Assembly (NCBI GenBank): GCA_031289575.1
Contig: JAITPE010000270.1
Span: 1 to 7,876 of the forward strand
Direction of reading: 5' to 3'
From: Spirochaetia bacterium
GTDB taxonomy: Bacteria; Spirochaetota; UBA4802; UBA5550
DNA length: 7,876 nt
In this document: piece after piece, positions 1-5,587 of the stretch
How the letters are laid out: every line of letters starts with the position of its first letter
How positions within the stretch are numbered: the stretch's first letter is position 1
The notes under the pieces: generated by a model
What the model saw: only the letters and a program-made list of their open reading frames with translations
Told to the model about the DNA's origin: nothing
Database searches by the model: none
Made by a program: the position numbers and the translations under genes

Positions 1-231
1 AATGGAAGCACAGAGCATTGGGTAAAGATTCAAGACAAACAGAAAAGAATTGGTTGGATATTCGGCGCTTATGGGCATGTTTATCGCGGCGGTAATAAAT
101 ATGAAACTCCAGAAGAAGAGTTGGATTTTTATTACTACTCATGTAAAAACGAGCAAGAACAGAACCCGGCTGGTTTGTTTTTATTTTTTTCATTTGCGGC
201 TTTGCCGCTCTTTATGCCGCGCCGGACTTAG
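1..231 (+). CDS. 3' end of a protein with an SH3-like domain (5' end outside window)
   Basis: Frame 1 is open from the first base to a TAG at 229-231, so this is the C-terminal part of a gene that begins before the window. The first ~30 residues read like the end of a bacterial SH3 (SH3b) domain: the pattern WVKIQD...GWIFGAYGHVY matches the usual W-x-K-V...G-W-V-x-G-x-Y run. In bacteria such domains often bind peptidoglycan or occur in envelope proteins. An acidic, aromatic stretch (EEELDFYYY) and then a hydrophobic tail (FLFFSFAALPLFMP) follow. That tail is unusual after an SH3 domain and may mean the original end was altered. The gene converges on the minus-strand remnant that ends at 240. 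The SH3 assignment rests on a short motif only. Confidence 0.5.
   Translation, partial: NGSTEHWVKIQDKQKRIGWIFGAYGHVYRGGNKYETPEEELDFYYYSCKNEQEQNPAGLFLFFSFAALPLFMPRRT
196..208 (+). other. Small GC-rich hairpin at the gene end
   Basis: GCGGC (196-200) and GCCGC (204-208) pair around a TTT loop near the stop of the SH3-like gene. A short T-rich stretch follows, but there is no proper U-tract, so terminator function is only a weak possibility. Confidence 0.2.
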
Positions 232-239
232 GTGTTAAC

Positions 240-400
240 TCATACGCCACTGCCTCCGTCTTTTAGGCGCTTCTGCATCTGTTTCAAAGTTTTCAGATAC
301 GCATTTTCCACAAGGGACAGGTCGTCGGGTAGCTGCGACCGATAAGCGTCATATTCAACCATGAATTTTTGCCTGGCAAAAACAATATCAAAAACAAAAT
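240..400 (-). pseudogene. C-terminal remnant of an unrecognised minus-strand gene, cut by the 69-bp repeat
   Basis: Reading the minus strand from about 400 down to a TGA at 240-242 gives some 53 residues that look like genuine protein: a charged, helical, non-repetitive end containing DIVFARQKFMVEYDAYRSQL and closing with LKTLKQMQKRLKDGGSGV. The only internal ATG (360-362) has no convincing ribosome-binding site and would leave just 40 residues. The frame stays open only a few codons into the repeat, to a TAA at 414-416. The simplest reading is the 3' part of a larger gene whose 5' part was lost at the repeat boundary. I do not recognise the family. A chance open frame cannot be excluded, because it is short. 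Confidence 0.4.
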
Positions 401-469
401 CCCCCGCTCGATTTTACTTCTTGACAAACTGTCCGCTTTATTTTTTCCTTATCATATATTTGATGGAGG
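401..469 (+). repeat. 69-bp direct repeat, copy 1
   Basis: This segment matches 2343-2411 at 68 of 69 positions; the one difference is T at 452 against G at 2394. Similarity stops abruptly on both sides (T against G just before, T against C just after). It contains TTGACA at 421-426 and ends in TTTGATGGAGG. In copy 2 that ending supplies the Shine-Dalgarno site of the CoA-transferase gene. In copy 1 it no longer precedes that gene and is followed by the AT-rich cassette. Confidence 0.97.
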
Positions 470-488
470 TGGATCGTCGAGGTATAAT
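460..488 (+). promoter_or_regulatory. Candidate sigma70-type promoter for the cassette
   Basis: TTGATG (460-465, four of six -35 consensus bases) lies 17 bp before a perfect TATAAT (483-488). The -35-like part is inside the repeat and the -10 is in the unique cassette DNA, so the junction itself builds the promoter. Transcription would start near 495, only about 12 nt before the proposed GTG start, with the ribosome-binding site at the extreme 5' end of the mRNA. That is unusual and lowers confidence. Confidence 0.4.
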
Positions 489-506
489 CGGCTAAAGGGA
501 GATTTC

Positions 507-1367
507 GTGGAACCATTTATTTTGGATAAGATAAATACTGAGCCTCATAGTTATCAGCAATTGATAACTCTCTATGATAACATAAAAACTTGCATAATTG
601 AGGATATAACGATTATTCTTAAAAACTGGTTTGCTGCCAATTTAAGCGCCGCTCTCGGGGGAATTATTGATGAAGCCGCATCAATAAATAATATTGAAAT
701 ATCTTCCCCTGATAAAAAGATATTATCAGTTTTGCAGAAAAATGGATTTTTAGCCCATTATGGACATACAAAAAAATATGATAGTTATAATACTACAATA
801 TCATACTTAAAGTTAAAATCTCAGGAAAGCCGCTATTTCCATGAATATGTAATGACGGAATTACTTACCCAACAAGAGCTTCCTGAAATGACACCCCAGT
901 TAAAGAAGAAGATTGCGGAATCAATTTATGAAATCTTTGTAAATGCGCAAATTCATAGTGGAACCGATTATATTTATACCTGTGGTCAGTTTTTTCCTCA
1001 AAAGCACAGGATTGAGTTTACTATTGTAGATCGAGGGATAGGGTTTAAAAACAAAGTAAATCAACGATTCGGTAGAATTTATTCATCTATCAAAACGATT
1101 AAATGGGCTATTCAGGACGGAAATTCCACCAAAATTGGTATTCCCGGAGGGATTGGGCTGGCAATTTTAATAGAATTCATTAAAATTAACAAGGGAAAAC
1201 TTCAAATCATCAGTGATGATGGGTTTTATCAATTATCCGCCGAAGAGGAAGAAACATATATATTTGATAGCCCCTTTCCGGGAACAATTATCAATATGCA
1301 ATTTAGAACCGATGATAGTAATTCATATCAATTGGCAAGTGAAGCCAATTTGAATGATATTTTCTAA
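507..1367 (+). CDS. GHKL/HATPase-fold ATP-binding protein of the type paired with STAS-like DUF4325 proteins
   Basis: The predicted 286-residue protein has a unique N-terminal half and a C-terminal Bergerat ATPase fold. Visible motifs are an N-box EIFVNAQIHS (Glu142, Asn146, His150), a G1 box DRGIGF (Asp175, Gly177, Gly179) and a G2 box GGIGLAIL (Gly214-Leu218), ending in the strand GTIINMQF. There is no receiver, histidine-phosphoacceptor or membrane segment. This makes it closer to anti-sigma-factor/serine-kinase-like ATPases than to a sensor kinase. I chose GTG 507 because AAAGGGAG (494-501) sits 5 nt upstream. The frame is also open from an ATG at 369, but those 46 residues would be encoded by the minus-strand remnant and the repeat and look artefactual. 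The STAS-like gene begins 19 nt after the stop. Base composition is AT-rich, unlike the CoA-transferase genes. Confidence 0.82.
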   Translation: MEPFILDKINTEPHSYQQLITLYDNIKTCIIEDITIILKNWFAANLSAALGGIIDEAASINNIEISSPDKKILSVLQKNGFLAHYGHTKKYDSYNTTISYLKLKSQESRYFHEYVMTELLTQQELPEMTPQLKKKIAESIYEIFVNAQIHSGTDYIYTCGQFFPQKHRIEFTIVDRGIGFKNKVNQRFGRIYSSIKTIKWAIQDGNSTKIGIPGGIGLAILIEFIKINKGKLQIISDDGFYQLSAEEEETYIFDSPFPGTIINMQFRTDDSNSYQLASEANLNDIF

Positions 1368-1373
1368 GAACAA

Positions 1374-1379
1374 GAGGAG
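1374..1379 (+). promoter_or_regulatory. Ribosome-binding site fixing the start of the STAS-like gene
   Basis: GAGGAG lies 7 nt before the ATG at 1387. It argues for that start rather than the in-frame ATG at 1354, which lies inside the end of the upstream gene. Confidence 0.75.
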
Positions 1380-1386
1380 TGATTTT

Positions 1387-1734
1387 ATGAACGATATAGT
1401 AATCAATGTATATCAGGTGGTAGGGAATGACAAATGTGTTGAGGCTGATGATGGGGTTAAGGTCTATGAAAAGATCAAGTTGCTTCTTGCGGAAAAGAAA
1501 AAAATAATCCTTTCTTTTATTAATGTGGAAATGTTAACCTCAGCATTCCTTAATACCGCTATAGGCCAACTTTATAAGGATTTCAGCGAAGAAGACATAA
1601 AGGCTCTGATTACCGTCAAGGATTTACCTCCCGATGATGTGGTTTTGTTAAACCGGGTGGTGCAGAATGCAAAATTGTATTATAAGGACCCAGACAGAAT
1701 GGAAAAATCAATACAGGATATCCTGGGTGAATAG
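1387..1734 (+). CDS. STAS-like DUF4325-type protein
   Basis: This 115-residue protein has no signal peptide or membrane segment. The middle reads KKKIILSFINVEMLTSAFLN followed by TAIGQLY. That is the strand-helix pattern of the STAS-like DUF4325 family, in which a hydrophobic strand ending in D/N-x-V is followed by T/S-S-x-F. Thr51 and Ser52 fall where STAS antagonists such as SpoIIAA carry their phosphorylated serine; that this site is phosphorylated here is inference. The C-terminal part (LPPDDVVLLNRVVQNAKLYY) also fits the family. Members are commonly next to a GHKL ATPase, as here, which suggests a direct partner. The end overlaps the start of the PIN gene, indicating translational coupling. 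Confidence 0.8.
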   Translation: MNDIVINVYQVVGNDKCVEADDGVKVYEKIKLLLAEKKKIILSFINVEMLTSAFLNTAIGQLYKDFSEEDIKALITVKDLPPDDVVLLNRVVQNAKLYYKDPDRMEKSIQDILGE

Positions 1735-2269
1735 TATAAACCGGTTTCAGAAATCTGATATTCCAAACCTCATAGGAAAATCAATTCTTTTTGATGCCAA
1801 TGTAGTTATCTATATCTTCTGGCCGGTGCCGGTCAAGACATGGATGAATCAATATAGTACAATATTTAATAAATTATTAAAACAGCATAACAAACTTATG
1901 GTGTGTACATATATTATTTCGGAAGTAATAAACCGTGTGATCAGGATTGAATACGATAATTACAAAAACATAACAGGCAACTCCCCTGCATTTAAAGAAT
2001 ACCGGAATTCTCCTGATGGGCAAATAGCCCTGAATGATATTTATCTAATCATGCTGAATAAAATAATGCCATGCTTCGATGTTTGTGATAAGTCTTTTAA
2101 CAAAACAGAATTGCAAAAATTCTTACAAGTAGATACTCTTGATTTCAATGATAAGATTATTCTTGATCTATGCAGGGAGAATAATTTTGTATTGCTTACC
2201 AATGACGCTGATTTTAAGAATACTGATATTGATATTTTAACAGTAAGTAAAAATCTCTTGAGAATCTGA
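1727..2269 (+). CDS. PIN-domain protein, putative ribonuclease effector
   Basis: The 180-residue product is a single PIN domain, the fold of VapC-type and related metal-dependent RNases. The expected acidic residues are visible: Asp23 in ILFDANVVIYIF, Glu66 in YIISEVINR, Asp142 in DFNDKIIL and Asp160 in LLTNDADF (with Asp162). An active nuclease is therefore plausible. It is longer than typical VapC proteins (about 130-140 residues); the extra length is a helical insert at about 75-135. I chose GTG 1727 because it overlaps the stop of the STAS-like gene by 8 nt and has AGGA at 1715-1718 in good position. An in-frame ATG at 1667 lies inside the upstream gene and would only add residues encoded by its overlap. 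No small VapB-like antitoxin gene is adjacent, so control may come from the two upstream proteins; that is inference. Confidence 0.82.
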   Translation: MNSINRFQKSDIPNLIGKSILFDANVVIYIFWPVPVKTWMNQYSTIFNKLLKQHNKLMVCTYIISEVINRVIRIEYDNYKNITGNSPAFKEYRNSPDGQIALNDIYLIMLNKIMPCFDVCDKSFNKTELQKFLQVDTLDFNDKIILDLCRENNFVLLTNDADFKNTDIDILTVSKNLLRI

Positions 2270-2292
2270 TGTCCCGGATCCAAATCAGGTTC
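2262..2292 (+). other. Imperfect hairpin over the stop of the PIN gene
   Basis: GAATCTGAT (2262-2270) can pair with ATCAGGTTC (2284-2292), nine pairs including one G-U, around a 13-nt loop that holds GGATCC. No U-tract follows, so it is not a standard intrinsic terminator. It could stabilise the mRNA end or mark the cassette edge. Confidence 0.3.
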
Positions 2293-2342
2293 AGGCAGAG
2301 CCTCGCCGCAGGCAGGAAATTATAGTCTTTATTCAATTCCTG
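2270..2342. other. Non-coding right end of the cassette with a second hairpin
   Basis: Between the PIN stop and repeat copy 2 there is no gene. GGCAGGAA (2311-2318) and TTCCTGCC (2337-2344) form a perfect 8-bp inverted repeat with an 18-nt loop; its right arm enters the first two bases of repeat copy 2. No T-run follows. I see no integron-type attC consensus here. Confidence 0.4.
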
Positions 2343-2411
2343 CCCCCGCTCGATTTTACTTCTTGACAAACTGTCCGCTTTATTTTTTCCTTAGCATATA
2401 TTTGATGGAGG
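2343..2411 (+). repeat. 69-bp direct repeat, copy 2, forming the leader of the CoA-transferase operon
   Basis: This copy is 1942 bp downstream of copy 1 and identical except at one base. It ends in GGAGG (2407-2411), which is 5 nt before the CoA-transferase alpha ATG and is its ribosome-binding site. TTGACA at 2363-2368 looks like a -35 element, but I see no acceptable -10 at 16-19 bp, so promoter activity within the repeat is uncertain. Confidence 0.97.
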
Positions 2412-2416
2412 CTGCT

Positions 2417-3406
2417 ATGGCAAATAAACTTATAACAATACAGGACGCTGTCGCCGAATACACATGGGACGGCATGATGTACTCGCACGGCGCGGGCATC
2501 TCTGTCGGGTGCGATTCGGTCTCTTTCGGCAGAGAAATGGTAAGGCAGGGGCGCAAGCATCTTCACATGCTCACGCATTGCTGCACACAACAGCTTAATC
2601 TTCTCTGTGCCGCCGGCGCCGTTGACAAGCTTGAGATTGCCTTTACGGGACTTGAGGTTTACGGCTTCCCGAACGGATTAAGGCGCGCTGTTGAAAGCGG
2701 AAAAGTACAAATAGAAGACTATTCAAACCTCACATTCGGGCTCCGCCTTCTGGCCGGCGCGATGAACTGGCCCTTTTGCCCTACCATAAGCGGCTTTGCC
2801 TCGGACCAGGAATGGCGCAGCGGCTTCAAGCCCGATGAGTACCCATGTACAACAAAGATTCCGGAAGTCACCAATCCCTTTACCGGAAAGCAGGCCCATG
2901 TGCTTGCCCCATTAAAACCGGACATGTCCGCGATTCATGTGACAATGGCCGACCCGGAGGGCAACGCCATTATGCTCGGCAGCGAGTGGTGCCGCTTCGA
3001 GCTTGCGCGCGCTTCCAAGAAGGTTGTCCTGCAGGCCGAATATATTGTGGATACCGATTGTATGCGGCAGTTTCCCAATCTTGTGCGCATACCCGATTTT
3101 CTGGTAGACGCTGTTGTTTACGCTCCTTTCGGCGCGTGGCCCCAATGTTCAACCGGTCTCTATGACAGCGACGAGGAACACTACTATTATATGAACAACT
3201 GCATGAAGACCGATGAAGGTTTCATGAAATATAAGGCCGAATATATCGACAGCTATAAAACAAACAGCGAGTTCCTTGCCGTAATAGGAAGCGAACGAGC
3301 GGGTGCTCTGAAAAAAACAGCTACAGCCCACCTCATGGATCCTTACAGAAAATGGATCATGAGCGATGAACAGATTGATGAGCTCACAAAAAAGGGAGGG
3401 CGATAA
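2417..3406 (+). CDS. CoA-transferase family I, alpha subunit (glutaconate CoA-transferase A-like)
   Basis: This 329-residue soluble protein resembles the alpha subunit of heterodimeric class I CoA-transferases such as glutaconate CoA-transferase (GctA). Together with the beta subunit it would move CoA from an acyl-CoA donor to a free carboxylate in the cytoplasm. Visible features are the glycine-rich early loop SHGAGISVGCDS (residues 23-34), the segment GLRRAVESGKVQIEDYSN (87-104) and the later run HVTMADPEGNAIM, all in the order expected for the family. The ATG at 2417 is preferred because GGAGG lies 5 nt upstream; an in-frame TTG at 2363 would start inside the repeat. The substrate cannot be read from the sequence. 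It shares one base with the beta gene (TAATG). Confidence 0.88.
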   Translation: MANKLITIQDAVAEYTWDGMMYSHGAGISVGCDSVSFGREMVRQGRKHLHMLTHCCTQQLNLLCAAGAVDKLEIAFTGLEVYGFPNGLRRAVESGKVQIEDYSNLTFGLRLLAGAMNWPFCPTISGFASDQEWRSGFKPDEYPCTTKIPEVTNPFTGKQAHVLAPLKPDMSAIHVTMADPEGNAIMLGSEWCRFELARASKKVVLQAEYIVDTDCMRQFPNLVRIPDFLVDAVVYAPFGAWPQCSTGLYDSDEEHYYYMNNCMKTDEGFMKYKAEYIDSYKTNSEFLAVIGSERAGALKKTATAHLMDPYRKWIMSDEQIDELTKKGGR

Positions 3407-4191
3407 TGGATTACACAAAACAGGAAATGATGGCTATTGCCGCGGGCCGGGAGATATACGACAAAGAGCTTGCGATACTTGGAGTGGGTTTAAGCATGCT
3501 GGCCGGGTACTTCGCGAAAAAGGATCACGCGCCAAATCTTAAGGATTTAACCGAGAGCGGCATATACGGCTCAACGCCTGTAGGCGGGCTTCCGTGGGGA
3601 GTTGAGGATAACAGAATTGCGGCCAACGCTACATCCTTTACCAATATGATTGACGCGCTGGGGCCCATGGTTGCCTCGGGCAGATGCGATGTCGGCATAA
3701 TAGGCGCGGCGCAGATGGATAAATTCGGCAATGTGAATACGACAGGCATGTGGGCCGAGCCGGCCAACCCGCGCTATGTTCCTCCCAAAACAAGGCTCGC
3801 CGGAAGCGGCGGCGCGCCGGAGATCGCGTCGGGCTGCAAGAGGTATATCATCATGGCCGCGCATGAAAAAAAGAGATTTGTGGACAAGGTTGATTATATA
3901 TCGTCGCCGGGTTTTCTCACAGGCGGCACGGCGCGCGATGGGTATGGTTTTCCGGGCGGCGGCCCGTGCATGATTGTGACAACCCTCTGTATCATGAGGC
4001 CGGATCCCGATACAAGGGAGTTCATGCTTTCAGAGTATCATCCGTATACAACAATTGATGAGGTAGTTTCCAATACCGGCTGGGCGCTCAAGGTGTCGGC
4101 AAATGTGAAGATGACTTCGGAACCATCGGCAAAAGAATTAGAAAACCTGCGAGAGGTTGACACTACAGGCATGCTGCGCAAAAAGGAATAG
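3406..4191 (+). CDS. CoA-transferase family I, beta subunit (glutaconate CoA-transferase B-like)
   Basis: This 261-residue protein is the beta partner. The sequence LGVGLSMLAGYFAKKDHAPN leads into DLTESGIYGS, where Glu50 sits at the place of the catalytic glutamate that forms the acyl-glutamyl and glutamyl-CoA intermediates in class I enzymes. Further family-like segments are IGAAQMDKFGNVNTT and the glycine-rich SGGAPEIAS. The start codon overlaps the alpha stop as TAATG, and GGGAGGG lies just upstream inside the alpha gene, so the two subunits are translationally coupled. That suits a complex needing equal amounts. The next gene starts one base after this stop. GC content is high here: 38 of 60 bases at 3661-3720. 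Confidence 0.9.
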   Translation: MDYTKQEMMAIAAGREIYDKELAILGVGLSMLAGYFAKKDHAPNLKDLTESGIYGSTPVGGLPWGVEDNRIAANATSFTNMIDALGPMVASGRCDVGIIGAAQMDKFGNVNTTGMWAEPANPRYVPPKTRLAGSGGAPEIASGCKRYIIMAAHEKKRFVDKVDYISSPGFLTGGTARDGYGFPGGGPCMIVTTLCIMRPDPDTREFMLSEYHPYTTIDEVVSNTGWALKVSANVKMTSEPSAKELENLREVDTTGMLRKKE

Positions 4192-4192
4192 C

Positions 4193-4708
4193 ATGGAACT
4201 TGTAACGGAGAACCTGAAAATTATTGCCTTGAACGAGGAACAGTTCGCGCTGCTCATCCGCGGAATTGACAAGCTTGAAGACGCGCTCGGAATAGATGTT
4301 TCGAGCGAGCCCTTGGACGGCCCGGCAAAAACCGCGCTCCAATGGCTTTACGATGAGGGCATGAATGACAGGGAAAATTTTATATGGTACACGAGCTGGC
4401 AGCTTGTTCTCAAAAGCATGAACATGCTGATAGGCAGCGCCTGCTTTCTGGGAAAGCCGGGCGCGGACGGGCGGGTTGAGCTGAGTTACGGAATACACAA
4501 GTTTTGCCGACTGCGCGGCTACGAGGAAGAAGTTCTTTCGGCAATATGCGGGTGGGCATTTGAGCGGGGAGTAAAGGAGATCGTGAGCGGGAGCGACATG
4601 AACGACTATGCCGCGCAGAAGATTTTGGAAGTATGCGGATTCGAAAGTTTCGGCGCAAGCGAGGCCGAGGGGATTTGTTTTTGGCGCAGGAGCGCAGCGC
4701 AAGTGTGA
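4193..4708 (+). CDS. GNAT-family N-acetyltransferase-like protein
   Basis: This 171-residue cytosolic protein has a C-terminal half like GNAT acetyltransferases. A beta strand with VELSYGIH (95-102) leads to the R-x-R-G-Y acetyl-CoA loop (residues 106-110, RLRGY), then a helix, and finally the closing motif NDYAAQKILEVCGFESFG (137-154), where the N...A...L...GF pattern is typical of RimI/RimJ-like enzymes. The N-terminal ~60 residues are not recognisable. The acceptor (protein, amino acid or small molecule) is unknown. The ATG at 4193 lies one base after the beta-subunit stop with AAGGA 6-7 nt upstream; an in-frame upstream start at 4157 would overlap the beta gene and lacks a comparable site. 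Position implies co-transcription with the CoA-transferase. Confidence 0.72.
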   Translation: MELVTENLKIIALNEEQFALLIRGIDKLEDALGIDVSSEPLDGPAKTALQWLYDEGMNDRENFIWYTSWQLVLKSMNMLIGSACFLGKPGADGRVELSYGIHKFCRLRGYEEEVLSAICGWAFERGVKEIVSGSDMNDYAAQKILEVCGFESFGASEAEGICFWRRSAAQV

Positions 4709-4712
4709 TTTT

Positions 4713-4737
4713 AAAAATTTAGAATATCTAAATTTTT
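4713..4737 (+). terminator. AT-only perfect inverted repeat after the CoA-transferase operon (weak terminator or operator)
   Basis: AAAAATTTAGA (4713-4723) and TCTAAATTTTT (4727-4737) are perfect 11-bp arms around ATA, 5 nt after the acetyltransferase stop. The run of six T (4733-4738) fits an intrinsic terminator, but the stem has almost no G-C pairs and would be weak. ATTTAGAATAT (4717-4727) can instead pair with ATATTCTAAAT at 4745-4755, so two exclusive foldings, or a set of operator half-sites, are possible. Confidence 0.4.
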
Positions 4738-4780
4738 TGAATAAATATTCTAAATATGTTAATTCTGATTGAGAAAAGCC

Positions 4781-4810
4781 TTGCCTTGGCCGACAATATA
4801 AAGTGATAAA
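4781..4810 (+). promoter_or_regulatory. Possible promoter for the secreted-protein gene
   Basis: TTGCCT (4781-4786) and GATAAA (4805-4810) are 18 bp apart. TATAAA at 4797-4802 is a better -10 but lacks a partner at the correct distance. A start near 4817 would place GGAGG (4824-4828) in a short leader. Support is weak. Confidence 0.2.
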
Positions 4811-4833
4811 ATGCAATCACCGTGGAGGATATA

Positions 4834-5556
4834 ATGAAAAAAATTCTGTTTTTAACCGTTTTTACAGCGGCTTTACTGGCTGCTCTGTCACTTGCCGCGC
4901 AGGACATGAAGGAGCCCGAGCGCAACGATACGCTTTCGTCCGCCATAATTGAGCAATACGGCAAGGACATGGACAAGCTTGTAGTTGACTGGAGCCAGAG
5001 GATCGCGAATCTCATAGAAAAATATGATTTGGTGAACACCAAAGATATCCGCGTACTGCCGTATCAGTCTGATTACGATCTCGGTGACGGGTATATTGAG
5101 CTCGAGAGGCACACTTTTATTAAGGATGCCGCCAAGAGAAGAGCCGCTTTCGGCTATAAGGAAATTCAGGGCATACTGACAAAGAGAATCAGAATCTATA
5201 CCGATGGGAAATCGGTTTCCAAAATAGAAACCGATATTCAGGAAAAATTCTTTAACAACAGGCCACAGAACCGTGTAATCGTAGTTGACCCGTCGCCTAC
5301 CACCGAAGGTACCGATGACGTAACGTTTACACATATTTATAAAGGCAAAACAATAATTGAAAACAAAAAATTGTCGGACATAAAGAACAAGTCCGATTCC
5401 CCGCTGCGCAACAATATTAAACGGGATTTTCTTGTGCCGAATCTTCATATATGCTATAATTTGCTGATGTTCATCGGAGAGGCCTATTACAGCTCGCTCA
5501 AGGACTCCGAAAAGTTTATGGATAACTTCTTAAAAGACGCTTTGACCGACGACTAA
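4834..5556 (+). CDS. Secreted or periplasmic protein of unknown function
   Basis: The product is 240 residues. It starts with a clear Sec signal peptide: MKK, a hydrophobic core ILFLTVFTAALLAALSL, and a likely signal-peptidase I site after LAA (residue 22, before QD). There is no lipobox cysteine, so it is not a typical lipoprotein. The mature part is charged and mixed alpha/beta, with a helix WSQRIANLIEKYD, alternating strand-like runs (IRIYTDGKSVSKIETDI, NRVIVVDPSP, THIYKGKTIIENKK) and a C-terminal helical end. I recognise no family. The ATG at 4834 is supported by GGAGG (4824-4828) 5 nt upstream; the in-frame GTG at 4822 overlaps that site. It precedes the antiporter gene by 31 nt in the same direction, so they may be co-transcribed. 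Confidence 0.72.
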   Translation: MKKILFLTVFTAALLAALSLAAQDMKEPERNDTLSSAIIEQYGKDMDKLVVDWSQRIANLIEKYDLVNTKDIRVLPYQSDYDLGDGYIELERHTFIKDAAKRRAAFGYKEIQGILTKRIRIYTDGKSVSKIETDIQEKFFNNRPQNRVIVVDPSPTTEGTDDVTFTHIYKGKTIIENKKLSDIKNKSDSPLRNNIKRDFLVPNLHICYNLLMFIGEAYYSSLKDSEKFMDNFLKDALTDD

Positions 5557-5587
5557 TGATTATCCGGTTCGGCGTTTTGTGTCCTCT

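Noticed and set aside
50..238. Plus-strand open frame of 62 codons
   Set aside because: Frame 1 across the same bases carries the SH3-like sequence and is open to the window edge; the other frame is a shadow.
421..455. TTGACA in the repeat as a complete promoter with TATCAT
   Set aside because: The spacing is about 23 bp, too long for sigma70, and the base change in copy 2 destroys the -10-like part.
401..469. Reading the repeats as a transposon target-site duplication
   Set aside because: At 69 bp they are far longer than usual duplications, and the cassette encodes no transposase.
2262..2344. Possible integron attC recombination site after the PIN gene
   Set aside because: There are hairpins, but I find no GTTRRRY/RYYYAAC core pair, and the flanking 69-bp repeats are not attC-like.
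4163..4816. Minus-strand open frame of 217 codons
   Set aside because: It lies antisense to the acetyltransferase gene, which has a good ribosome-binding site and GNAT motifs; the antisense product shows no recognisable pattern.
4888..5448. Minus-strand open frame of 186 codons
   Set aside because: It is antisense to the secreted-protein gene and has no plausible start signal or motif.
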